64,000 nucleotides of DNA from Variovorax sp. 54 (lineage in GTDB: Bacteria > Pseudomonadota > Gammaproteobacteria > Burkholderiales > Burkholderiaceae_C), in the NCBI RefSeq assembly GCF_002754375.1, contig NZ_PEFF01000001.1:3861501-3925500 (forward strand), read 5' to 3'. Shown piece after piece: positions 44,362 to 53,641 of the stretch. The notes beneath the pieces were generated by a model that had not been told where the DNA came from, ran no database searches, and saw only the letters and a list, made by a program, of their open reading frames with translations. Each line of letters starts with the position of its first letter. Position 1 is the first letter of the stretch. The position numbers and the translations under genes are program-made.

Positions 44362-46542
44362 GATGCTGTGCGGGTCCACGTCCACCAGCCAGCGGATCAC
44401 GCCCTTGCCCTCGGGCGTTCGCCGCAACTCGTGCAGCAGCGGCTGCCAGGCGGCCAGCAGGCGCTGCAGGGCGGCGCGTGACGGGCTCTCGATGAGCATC
44501 TGCGCGCGCTCCACATTCGCCACGCGCTGGATCGCCAGCGGCACCGCCGGGTAGCGCGTGACCAGGTCGGCGCCAGGCAGCGCCTCGGCCTTGTCGGCCG
44601 CGAGGTTCAGGAAGCCTTGCGCGACGGATTGCTCGCGCGCGTCGGCGCGCAGCAGTGCCTGGAACGCGAAGGGCGGCATGGCGGCGGCCTGGCGTTCTTC
44701 CAGCTGCTGCTTGGCGAAGGCCTCGTAGTCGTGCCGGCGCAGCGCCGCGAACAGCGGATGCGGCGCGTGGTGCGTCTGGATCCACATCTCGGCCTTGGTG
44801 CCCTGCGCCGCGAGGTAGGCGGCGTCGCGGCCCGCGCGGCCGGCCGACTGCATCAGCAGGCTGAACAGGCGCTCGGGCGCGCGGAAGTCGCTGGAGAACA
44901 GCGCACCGTCGGGGTTCACCGCGGCCACCAGCGTGATGCGGCGGAAGTCGTGGCCCTTGGCGATCATCTGCGTGCCGACGAGCACGTCGACCTCGCCCGC
45001 GTGCACGGCCGCGAGCTGCGATTCGAGCGCGCCCTGTTTCTTGGTGCTGTCGGCGTCGATGCGCGCGATGCGCACCGCGCTGCCGTCCGCATGCTTCACG
45101 CCGGCGAACAGCTCGGCCAGATGTTCTTCGAGCCGCTCGGTGCCGCGGCCGACGGGCGCGATGTCGGGGTTGCCGCAGGCCGGGCAGGCGCGCGGCACGC
45201 GCTCGGTGAAGCCGCAGTGGTGGCAGCGCAGCGTGCGGTCGATCTTGTGGAACACGCGGTAGGCGCTGCAGTGCGGGCATTCGCTTTTCCAGCCGCAGTC
45301 GCCGCAGGCCAGCACCGGCGCATAGCCGCGCCGGTTCAGGAAGATCATGCTCTGCTCGCCGCGCGCGATGCGCTGGCCGATGGCGTCGAGCAGTGCGCCC
45401 GAAATCACCGTCTTCGGCGGCTGCAGGTTCATGTCGACCAGCCGCACGGCCGGCAGCGCGCCCGCGCCGATGCGTGACGGCATCGCCAGTCGCACGTAGC
45501 GCCCGCCCGGGTCGTCGCCCTCGGGCGGCCGGCTCTGGTGCCAGCTTTCGAGCGAGGGCGTGGCCGAGCCCAGGATCACCTTGGCTTTTTCGCGCTGGCC
45601 GCGCCACACGGCGAGGTCGCGTGCCGAGTAGCGCGCGCCTTCCTGCTGCTTGTAGCTGGGGTCGTGCTCTTCGTCGACCACGATGAGCTTCAGCCCCGGG
45701 ATCGACGCGAACACCGCCATGCGCGTGCCCAGCACGATGCGCGCGGCGCCGCCGTGCGCCGCCAGCCAGCTCGCGAGGCGCTGTGGGTTCGTCATGCCGC
45801 TGTGCAGCGACACCACGGCCTCGTCGCCGAAGCGGGCCTTGAAGCGGGCTTCGAGCTGCGGCGTGAGGTTGATCTCGGGCACCATCACCAGCGCCTGCGC
45901 CTCGGGGTCGCGCGCCAGCAGGTCGGCCACGCAGCGCAGGTAGACCTCGGTCTTGCCGCTGCCGGTGCTGCCCACCAGCAGGAAAGTGCCGGTCTCGGCC
46001 TCGATGCGGGCCAGTGCGGCCGCCTGCTCTTCGCTCAGTGCGATCAGGTTCGCGGATTCGGCCGTTTCGGCCACCGGCCCGGCCGTGGTCTTGCGCTTGA
46101 GGCGGCGCGCCAGCTGCGTCGTGCTCAGGTCGCGCAGCTGCGGCGGCAGGGCGGCCAGCGCGATCTCGCCGATCGAGCGCTGGTAGTAGCGCCCGGCGAA
46201 CGCCACCAGGTCGCGCCAGGCCTCGCCCAGCGGCGCCAGCGCATCGAGCGCGGCGCCCACGGGCTTGAGCGCCATGTCGGGCTCGGCACCTTCCAGCGAA
46301 GTCGGCTCGTTCCAGACCACGCCCAGCACCTCGCGTTTGCCCAGTGGCACCCGCACCAGCGTGCCCGGCACCAGCGGCTCGGCGCCGGCGTAGCTCAGCA
46401 GGTCACCGAGCGCGGCATGCGCGGGCGTCTGCACCGCGATGTCGAGTCGCCAGGGGCAGGAGACATTTGTGGCGGATGTGACCGTCGGCGCGCCGGCTTC
46501 GGGCGGCGATTCGGCGGAGGGGCTGGGCGTCCTTTTTGGCAA
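44359..46542 (-). CDS. priA: Primosomal replication-restart helicase PriA
   Basis: A 727-residue helicase that recognises stalled forks and reloads the replisome. The N-terminal 3' DNA-binding domain (WRLDIAVQTPAHAALGDLLSY) is followed by Walker A VGSTGSGKTEVY, DEEH (VVDEEHDPSYK) and helicase motifs. The zinc region CGDCGWKSECPHC and CHHCGFTERVPRACPACG carries eight cysteines. Length matches E. coli PriA (732). The start TTG at 46542 gives a Ser/Pro-rich lead of about 30 residues; a later start is possible. Its upstream region carries a DnaA box within an inverted repeat. It converges with the S41 peptidase gene. Confidence 0.95.
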   Translation of the reverse strand: MPKRTPSPSAESPPEAGAPTVTSATNVSCPWRLDIAVQTPAHAALGDLLSYAGAEPLVPGTLVRVPLGKREVLGVVWNEPTSLEGAEPDMALKPVGAALDALAPLGEAWRDLVAFAGRYYQRSIGEIALAALPPQLRDLSTTQLARRLKRKTTAGPVAETAESANLIALSEEQAAALARIEAETGTFLLVGSTGSGKTEVYLRCVADLLARDPEAQALVMVPEINLTPQLEARFKARFGDEAVVSLHSGMTNPQRLASWLAAHGGAARIVLGTRMAVFASIPGLKLIVVDEEHDPSYKQQEGARYSARDLAVWRGQREKAKVILGSATPSLESWHQSRPPEGDDPGGRYVRLAMPSRIGAGALPAVRLVDMNLQPPKTVISGALLDAIGQRIARGEQSMIFLNRRGYAPVLACGDCGWKSECPHCSAYRVFHKIDRTLRCHHCGFTERVPRACPACGNPDIAPVGRGTERLEEHLAELFAGVKHADGSAVRIARIDADSTKKQGALESQLAAVHAGEVDVLVGTQMIAKGHDFRRITLVAAVNPDGALFSSDFRAPERLFSLLMQSAGRAGRDAAYLAAQGTKAEMWIQTHHAPHPLFAALRRHDYEAFAKQQLEERQAAAMPPFAFQALLRADAREQSVAQGFLNLAADKAEALPGADLVTRYPAVPLAIQRVANVERAQMLIESPSRAALQRLLAAWQPLLHELRRTPEGKGVIRWLVDVDPHSI

Positions 46543-46599
46543 GGTTTGTTAATGCGTTTTGGAGCAAGACCGCTTAAGTTGTTGATTTCACAGCGCTTT

Positions 46600-46657
46600 G
46601 GCGGTCATCCAGAGTTTCTGTGGATAACTTTGTTGACAAGATGGCTGGATGGCCGCC
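46600..46657. repeat. Inverted repeat enclosing a DnaA box
   Basis: GGCGGTCATCCAG (46600-46612) and CTGGATGGCCGCC (46645-46657) are inverted copies with one mismatch that is a G-T pair. The 32-base loop contains the DnaA box at 46619-46627. Confidence 0.85.
46619..46627 (-). promoter_or_regulatory. DnaA box TTATCCACA
   Basis: TGTGGATAA on the plus strand is TTATCCACA on the minus strand, a perfect match to the bacterial consensus TTATNCACA. It lies about 80 bases upstream of the priA start. Confidence 0.7.
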
Positions 46658-46680
46658 GAAGCCTTGATTTTCAAGGCTTC
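46658..46680. repeat. 10-bp palindrome next to the DnaA-box repeat
   Basis: GAAGCCTTGA (46658-46667) and TCAAGGCTTC (46671-46680) are perfect inverted copies around TTT. No T-run follows in either direction that would make a clear terminator. It directly abuts the DnaA-box inverted repeat. Confidence 0.8.
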
Positions 46681-46805
46681 CGCTGGAATGCCTGTAAAAA
46701 AAGCAAAAATCAAAACCTATATAAATCAACCACTTAGCGTCGCTATTGGTTTAGGAGCAGAACCAACGCCCCCTCAGACAATCTTGCGCAGTGCAACACG
46801 CGTTT

Positions 46806-46814
46806 TGTGCATAA
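46806..46814 (-). promoter_or_regulatory. DnaA box TTATGCACA
   Basis: TGTGCATAA on the plus strand is TTATGCACA on the minus strand, matching TTATNCACA. It has the same orientation as the first box, 187 bases away, with the A/T-rich tract between them. Confidence 0.55.
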
Positions 46815-46919
46815 GTCGGGCGTCCGGGGCCGTTTTAGGGCTTGACAAACGCCGGGCGACTGGCTTTCAGGGGGCGCTGAGTCTGCCAACCGGGCGGTCG
46901 GCAGATCACACTTGTCAAC

Positions 46920-48029
46920 TCAGGCGCGCAGCGCGCGCGACTGGTCGTGCACCGCCTGAACCAGCGCCGACACGTGGTCGGGCGGCGTGAACTGGCTGAT
47001 GCCGTGGCCCAGGTTGAAGATGTGCGTCGGGCCCGCGGTGGTGCGGTCGGTGTGGGGCTTGCCGAAGGCCTGCAGCACCTTGCCGACCTCGGCTTCGATG
47101 GCTGCGGGCGGGGCGAACAGCACGTTCGGATCGATGTTGCCCTGGATCGCCTTGGCCTTGTCCTCGGCACCTTCGGCCACGAGGCGGCGCGCGGCCGCGA
47201 GGTTCACGGTCCAGTCGACGCCGAGCACTTCGCAGTCGAGCGCGCGCATGGCGCCCAGCCACAGGCCGCCGCCCTTGGTGAAGACGAGGCGCGGCACCGG
47301 CTGGCCGTCGGGGCCGTGGCGCTTCAGGCCGGCGAGCACGCGTGCGGTGTAGGCCAGGCTGAATTCGTGGAACGCGCCGTCGGCGAGCACGCCGCCCCAG
47401 CTGTCGAAGATCATCACGGCCTGTGCGCCGGCGTCGATCTGTGCGTTGAGGTACGCGGCCACCGAATCGGCATTGACCGCGAGGATGCGGTGCATCAGGT
47501 CGGGGCGGCCGTACAGCATGCTTTTGACGAGGCGGTAGTCGCTCGAGCCCGCGCCTTCGACCATGTAGCAGGCCAGCGTCCAGGGGCTGCCCGAGAAGCC
47601 GATCAGCGGCACGCGGCCGTTGAGCGCCTTGCGGATCGAGCCCACGGCGTCGAACACATAGCGCAGCTTGTCCAGGTCGGGCACTTCGAGCGCGGCCACG
47701 GCCGCTTCGTCGCGCACCGGTCGCGCAAAGCGCGGGCCTTCGCCGGCCTCGAACGACAGGCCCAGGCCCATCGCGTCGGGCACCGTCAGGATGTCCGAGA
47801 ACAGGATGGCCGCGTCGAGCGGGTAGCGCGCCAGCGGCTGCAGCGTGACCTCGGTGGCGTAGTCGGTGTTGGTGGCCAGCCCCATGAAGCTGCCGGCCTT
47901 GGCGCGCGTGGCAACGTATTCAGGGAGGTAGCGGCCGGCCTGGCGCATGAGCCAGACGGGCGTGTGATCGGTGGCCTGGCGCCAGCAGGCCCGCAGGAAG
48001 GTGTCGTTTTGCAAAGGGGCGAAAGGCAT
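46920..48029 (-). CDS. hemE: Uroporphyrinogen decarboxylase
   Basis: A 369-residue TIM-barrel enzyme that decarboxylates uroporphyrinogen III to coproporphyrinogen III in haem synthesis. The N-terminal active-site run [15 protein letters not shown] is at about residues 24-38. [25 protein letters not shown] and FNLGHGI are also conserved. The ATG at 48029 is chosen over one at 48056 because the family starts [18 protein letters not shown]. It reads toward priA across the structured gap. The 141 bases to the divergent GMC gene should hold both promoters. Confidence 0.97.
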   Translation of the reverse strand: MPFAPLQNDTFLRACWRQATDHTPVWLMRQAGRYLPEYVATRAKAGSFMGLATNTDYATEVTLQPLARYPLDAAILFSDILTVPDAMGLGLSFEAGEGPRFARPVRDEAAVAALEVPDLDKLRYVFDAVGSIRKALNGRVPLIGFSGSPWTLACYMVEGAGSSDYRLVKSMLYGRPDLMHRILAVNADSVAAYLNAQIDAGAQAVMIFDSWGGVLADGAFHEFSLAYTARVLAGLKRHGPDGQPVPRLVFTKGGGLWLGAMRALDCEVLGVDWTVNLAAARRLVAEGAEDKAKAIQGNIDPNVLFAPPAAIEAEVGKVLQAFGKPHTDRTTAGPTHIFNLGHGISQFTPPDHVSALVQAVHDQSRALRA

Positions 48030-48170
48030 GGCCCGATTGTCGCAGGGCCCTTGCATTCGTCGTCAGTTGACCGACAGCGCACTTTGCGTTGCATCAACCC
48101 GCCGCGATGCGCCACGGCGCGCGCCAGCCGCGAGCATCCGTTCCCGACACAACTTCGGTCTGGAACGGAC

Positions 48171-49778
48171 ATGGCGCAGCAGGTTTTCGATGTGGTGGTG
48201 GTGGGCGCCGGCTCGGCCGGCTGCGTGCTGGCGCACCGGCTGGTGCGCGCCGGGCGCCGCGTGCTGCTGCTGGAGGCGGGCCCGCCCGACGACGACCGCT
48301 TCATCCACATGCCCGCCACCTTCGTGCGCGTGATCGGCACCGAGCGCACCTGGGCCTACGAGAGCGAGCCGCAGTCCGCCGCGGCCGGCCGCAGGATGTT
48401 CGTGCCGCAGGGCCGCACGCTGGGCGGCGGCAGCTCGGTCAACGCCATGGTCTACGTGCGCGGCACGCCGGCCGACTACGACGGCTGGGAGGCGCAGGGC
48501 TGCGAAGGCTGGGGCTGGCGCGACGTGCTGCCGTGGTTCCGCAAGGCCGAGGGCAACGCGCGCTTCGCCTGCGAGCTGCACGGCACCAACGGGCTGCTGA
48601 AGGTGAGCGACACGCGCTTTCGCCATCCGCTGAGCCTGGCCTTCCTGCGCGCCGCGCAGCAGAGCGGACTGGCCTACAACGACGACTTCAACGGCGCCGG
48701 CCAGGCCGGCGTCGGCTTCTACCAGACCACCACCTTCGAAGGTCGGCGCGCCAGCACCGCCGCCACCTACCTCGCGGCTGTGCGCGACGACCCGAAGCTC
48801 ACGGTGGTGACGGGCGCGCACGTGCTGCGCGTGCGGATGCAGGAGGGCGCGGCGACCGGCGTGGTCTACCGCACGGGCCGCAGCGGCAGCGGTGAAGAGG
48901 TGGTCGCCACCGCGCGCGATGAAGTGATCCTCTCGGCCGGCGCGCTCGCTTCGCCCAAGTTGCTGCTGCTCTCGGGCATCGGCCCCGGCGCACAGCTGCA
49001 GGCGCTGGGCCTGCCGGTGGTGAAAGACCTGCCCGGCGTGGGCGAGAACTTCCAGGACCACCTGGAGGTGTCGGTCTACGGCCGCACGCGCGAGCCCGTG
49101 AGCCTGTTGGGCAACGACCGCGGCCTGGCGGCGCTGAAGCACGGCCTGCAATGGATGTGCTTCGGCTCCGGCCTGCTCACGTCGAACGTGGTCGAGAGCG
49201 GCGGTTTCGTCGACACCACCGGCGAGGGCCGGCCCGACCTGCAGTTCCATGTGCTGCCCGTGCTCGTGGGCGACGTCGACCGCGCGCCGCTGGCCGGCCA
49301 CGGCCTGTCGATCAACCCCTGCTTTTTGCGCCCGAAGTCGCGCGGGCGCGTGGCGCTGCGCAGCGCCGACCCGATGGCGCCGATCCTGTTCGACGGCGGC
49401 TACCTGCAGGCGCAGGACGACGTCGACACGCTGGTGCGCGGCGTGAAACTGGCGCGCCGCATCCTGCGCGCGCCGGCGCTGCGCGAGGTGGTGTCCGAAG
49501 AGCTCGCGCCCGGCGCCGCCGACACGCTGCCCGACGACGTGCTCGAGGCCTACGTGCGCGAGCGCGCCAAGACCGTCTACCACCCGAGCGGCACCTGCCG
49601 CATGGGCAGCGACGGCATGGCCGTGGTCGATGCGCGCATGCGCGTGCATGGCGTGGCGAGGCTGCGCGTGTGCGATGCCTCGGTGATGCCCTCGCTGATC
49701 AGCGGCAACACCAACGCACCGACCGTGATGCTGGCCGAGCGCTGCGCGGACTTCGCGCTGTCGGGCGGGAAGGTGTGA
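48171..49778 (+). CDS. GMC family FAD-dependent oxidoreductase (alcohol/choline dehydrogenase-like)
   Basis: A 535-residue flavoprotein of the glucose-methanol-choline family, which oxidises alcohols to aldehydes. The FAD-binding GAGSAG is at residues 12-17 with E near 35 (LLLEAGP). GRTLGGGSSVNAMVYVRG and the second signature GALASPKLLLLSGIGP are typical. The catalytic region has YHPSGTCRMG (His) and SGNTNAPTVMLAE (Asn). The ATG at 48171 is the family start. The last codons AAG GTG TGA coincide with the left end of a fold-back element, which supplies the stop. It heads a run of oxidising enzymes and an importer. Confidence 0.9.
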   Translation: MAQQVFDVVVVGAGSAGCVLAHRLVRAGRRVLLLEAGPPDDDRFIHMPATFVRVIGTERTWAYESEPQSAAAGRRMFVPQGRTLGGGSSVNAMVYVRGTPADYDGWEAQGCEGWGWRDVLPWFRKAEGNARFACELHGTNGLLKVSDTRFRHPLSLAFLRAAQQSGLAYNDDFNGAGQAGVGFYQTTTFEGRRASTAATYLAAVRDDPKLTVVTGAHVLRVRMQEGAATGVVYRTGRSGSGEEVVATARDEVILSAGALASPKLLLLSGIGPGAQLQALGLPVVKDLPGVGENFQDHLEVSVYGRTREPVSLLGNDRGLAALKHGLQWMCFGSGLLTSNVVESGGFVDTTGEGRPDLQFHVLPVLVGDVDRAPLAGHGLSINPCFLRPKSRGRVALRSADPMAPILFDGGYLQAQDDVDTLVRGVKLARRILRAPALREVVSEELAPGAADTLPDDVLEAYVRERAKTVYHPSGTCRMGSDGMAVVDARMRVHGVARLRVCDASVMPSLISGNTNAPTVMLAERCADFALSGGKV

Positions 49779-49927
49779 ACGAACCCGCCATGTCCGCTCA
49801 TCCCGCCCAGGCACGCCCACTCTGCGTTGCAAATGCTCGCCATAGCTTGGGCTATGGCTGCGCTTTGCGCCTTGATTGGACGCGCCTGGACGGGCTGCTC
49901 GGCCACGCCGGATTCATTCACACCTTC
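49769..49927. mobile_element. 159-bp fold-back element (MITE-like)
   Basis: The ends are inverted copies: GAAGGTGTGAACGAACCC at 49769-49786 and, read in reverse complement from 49927, GAAGGTGTGAATGAATCC. The similarity continues inward over nearly the whole element, with about three quarters of positions matching and one single-base indel, up to the central palindrome GCCATAGC-TTGG-GCTATGGC (49839-49858). The whole unit would fold into one long hairpin. It encodes no protein and overlaps the 3' end of the GMC gene. Such elements are usually moved by a transposase elsewhere in the genome. No clear target duplication was seen, and no second copy was noticed in the window. Confidence 0.8.
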
Positions 49928-50022
49928 CGAAGCTGCGCGCTCGGTCAATCGTCGATGCGCGGCTGGTCAATCGCAGAAGCGCGCCCGAACCTAGAGTCGT
50001 TCCCAACAAGGAGACAGAGCGA

Positions 50023-50829
50023 ATGAGTGCTACAGAGTCCATGGCCGGCAAGGTCGCCTTCATCACCGGCGGCGGCACCGGCATCGGTGCGGCGGTGGCC
50101 GCGCAGTTCGTCGCGGCGGGCGGTCGCGTGGTGCTGATGGGGCGTCGCCTCGCGCAGCTCGAAGCGGTGGCTTCCAAGCTCGGCGGGCTCGCGGTGGCGG
50201 GCGATGCGGCGAACACCGCCGATGTGCAGCGCGCCCTGGCCGCTGCGCGCGAACGCTTCGGCGGCGTCGACGTGCTGGTTGCCAACGCGGGCGGCCACGG
50301 CGTGGGCGACGCGCTGTCGACCGACGACGCCTCGTGGGCGCTGTCCACGCGCCTGAACCTCGACACCGCTTTCGTCTGCGCGCGCGAGCTGCTGCCCGAG
50401 CTCATCGCGCGGCGCGGCAACATCGTCGTGCTCTCGTCGCTCGCGGGCCACTTCGCAGGGCCGGGCGTGGTCGGCTACGTGACCATGAAGCACGCGCTCA
50501 TCGGCCTCGTGCGTTCGCTGGCGCGCGACTACGGCCGGCAGGGCGTGCGCGTGAACGCCGTGTGCCCCGGCTGGGTGCGCACCGAGATGGCCGATGAGCA
50601 GATGCAGGTGCTCGTCGACAAGCACCGCCTGCCGAACACCGACGCGGCCTACGACCTCGTCACGCGCGACGTGCCCATGGGCCGCGCCGCGAGTCCGGAC
50701 GACGTGGCGAACGCCGTGCTGTTCCTCGCCTCGCCGCTGGCCGCCATGGTCAGCGGCAGTTCTCTGATGGTCGATGGCGGCGCGTCCGCGGTCGACCTGC
50801 CCACCATCGCCTTCGCGCACGACGTCTGA
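50023..50829 (+). CDS. Short-chain dehydrogenase/reductase
   Basis: A 268-residue classical SDR that oxidises an alcohol or reduces a carbonyl with NAD(P). The cofactor motif TGGGTGIG is at residues 15-22, NAG at 88-90, and the catalytic set S139, Y152 and K156 (GYVTMK). The C-terminal PMGRAASPDDVANAVLFLASP and VDGG are typical. The ATG at 50023 follows AAGGAGACAGAGCGA. The longer open frame from 49876 only reads into the fold-back element. SDR next to MoaF recalls the moaE-moaF pair of monoamine-regulated operons in Klebsiella. Confidence 0.92.
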   Translation: MSATESMAGKVAFITGGGTGIGAAVAAQFVAAGGRVVLMGRRLAQLEAVASKLGGLAVAGDAANTADVQRALAAARERFGGVDVLVANAGGHGVGDALSTDDASWALSTRLNLDTAFVCARELLPELIARRGNIVVLSSLAGHFAGPGVVGYVTMKHALIGLVRSLARDYGRQGVRVNAVCPGWVRTEMADEQMQVLVDKHRLPNTDAAYDLVTRDVPMGRAASPDDVANAVLFLASPLAAMVSGSSLMVDGGASAVDLPTIAFAHDV

Positions 50830-50845
50830 AGAAGGGAAGGATTTC

Positions 50846-51646
50846 ATGAGCACCGACACCACGAAACCCGCCGACTGGAAGACCTACGACCAGTTCGCCC
50901 TCGGCATCGCGACCAACCGCCTGCCCGCCACCGATGCACTCGCCGGCCAGACGCTGAGGCTCGCGCTGCCCGATTTCAAGCTCACGCTGCAGCCGCGCGC
51001 ACAGCACACGCTCGACTGGCACGAAGACGGCGCACGCGGCGGCCAAGGCACCGGCGACTGGTACGAAGCCATCGAGGTCGCGCCCGACACCTTCTTCCTC
51101 GACATCACGCAGTCCAGCCGCCCGACCGAGGCGCTGACCGTCGTCGTCAACACGCGCACGCGCCGCGTGCTCGCGATTCGCTGCCGCATCGTCGGCGCCG
51201 ACGAGGCCGCCGGCCAGCCGCGCGTGCCGCAGGACTTCTGGCCCGGCACGCTCGAAGGCGGCACGGCAACGGGCAGCGCACCGCATGCCACGCGCGATCT
51301 CATCGGCCTGCGCACCTGGCAGACCTACAGCCCGAACCACACCTACGAGCACACCTACCTGAGCGCCGAGCGCTACGCCTGGCAATGCCTGGTGGGCGTG
51401 CAGCGCGGCCACGGCGACGTCGACCTCGCGAGCTACTGGAAGTTCGACGACGAACAGTACGTCTTCACCTTCCGCGAGTTTTTGATTCCGGTCGCGTCGG
51501 TGTTCTTCTTCGACTTTGCGAACGGCCGCTCGACCGGCAAGTTCCTCGGCGTCACCGGCGCCGGCGAGATCGCCAACAACCCCGCGGGCGCCTTCATGCG
51601 CAAGGCCTCGCAGACCTTCTATCCGCCCGAATTCGGGCCCGTCTGA
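50846..51646 (+). CDS. moaF: MoaF family protein
   Basis: A 266-residue protein with both the N-terminal and C-terminal MoaF domains. Recognisable stretches are WKTYDQFALGI at the start, DLIGLRTWQTYSPNHTYEHTY and ERYAWQCLVGVQRGHGDVD in the second half. MoaF is named from the monoamine regulon of Klebsiella; 'molybdenum cofactor biosynthesis F' in databases is a misleading label, and its reaction is not established to my knowledge. The lipocalin-like fold suggests binding of a small hydrophobic ligand. GAAGGGAAGGA precedes the ATG, 16 bases after the SDR stop. Confidence 0.85.
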   Translation: MSTDTTKPADWKTYDQFALGIATNRLPATDALAGQTLRLALPDFKLTLQPRAQHTLDWHEDGARGGQGTGDWYEAIEVAPDTFFLDITQSSRPTEALTVVVNTRTRRVLAIRCRIVGADEAAGQPRVPQDFWPGTLEGGTATGSAPHATRDLIGLRTWQTYSPNHTYEHTYLSAERYAWQCLVGVQRGHGDVDLASYWKFDDEQYVFTFREFLIPVASVFFFDFANGRSTGKFLGVTGAGEIANNPAGAFMRKASQTFYPPEFGPV

Positions 51647-51674
51647 GTTCACCGTTTTTCCAGGAGCTTTCGTC

Positions 51675-52067
51675 ATGCGCACCCCCTACCAGATCGTGGC
51701 CGACCACTACGCCGCCTCCGACCGCCACGACCTCGCCGCGATGTTTGCCGACGTGGCCAACGACGTGCAGTGGACCGAGATGGCCGGCTTTCCCTGCGCC
51801 GGCACGCACGTCGGCCCCGCGCAGGTGGTCGAGAAGGTTTTTCAAGTGCTCGGCGCCGAGTGGGAGGGCTACCGCTTCGTGCTCGAGCGACTGGTCGATG
51901 GCGGCGACACCGTGGTCGGCATCGGCGACTACCACGCGCGCCACCGCACCACCGGCAAGCCGATGCAGGCCCGCGTCACGCACGTGTGGCAGGTGCAGGG
52001 CGGCCAGGTGCGGCGCTTCGAGCAGTTCACCGACACGCTGCTCGTCGCGCGCGCCATGCAGCCGTGA
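51675..52067 (+). CDS. SnoaL/NTF2-like protein
   Basis: A 130-residue protein of the nuclear transport factor 2-like fold, SnoaL type (YQIVADHYAASDRHDLAAMFADV, then WTEMAGFPCAGTHVG and VTHVWQVQGGQVRRFEQFTDT). Members are small isomerases, hydrolases or ligand binders, so the reaction cannot be named. CAGGAG precedes the ATG by 8 bases. It lies 28 bases after moaF and 37 before the aldehyde dehydrogenase gene, so it should handle the same substrate family. Confidence 0.85.
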   Translation: MRTPYQIVADHYAASDRHDLAAMFADVANDVQWTEMAGFPCAGTHVGPAQVVEKVFQVLGAEWEGYRFVLERLVDGGDTVVGIGDYHARHRTTGKPMQARVTHVWQVQGGQVRRFEQFTDTLLVARAMQP

Positions 52068-52104
52068 CGCTTCCTTCTTTCGCATCCCTTCCCGGAGCCC
52101 GCCC

Positions 52105-53607
<1,503 letters not shown>

Positions 53608-53641
53608 CGCGCGGTTCCGATCACAACAGGAGACATTCATC

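Larger units (their letters stand above)
46543..46919. other. Structured non-coding region between hemE and priA
   Basis: This 377-base gap, upstream of priA and downstream of hemE, has no credible gene. From left to right it holds a 13-bp inverted repeat enclosing a DnaA box, a 10-bp palindrome, an A/T-rich tract (46695-46729, 29 of 35 bases A or T), and a second DnaA box. GTTGACAAG at 46632-46640 recurs inverted at 46911-46919. The priA promoter must lie here. The combination resembles a replication origin or a DnaA-controlled promoter, but neither is shown. Confidence 0.6.

Noticed and set aside
49577..49948. Minus-strand frame of 123 codons across the GMC gene end
   Set aside because: It is generated by the fold-back element and antisense GMC sequence; similar frames would appear wherever the element inserts.
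49876..50022. 49-codon N-terminal extension of the SDR
   Set aside because: It reads through the fold-back element. A strong ribosome binding site and the normal SDR N-terminus lie at the ATG 50023.
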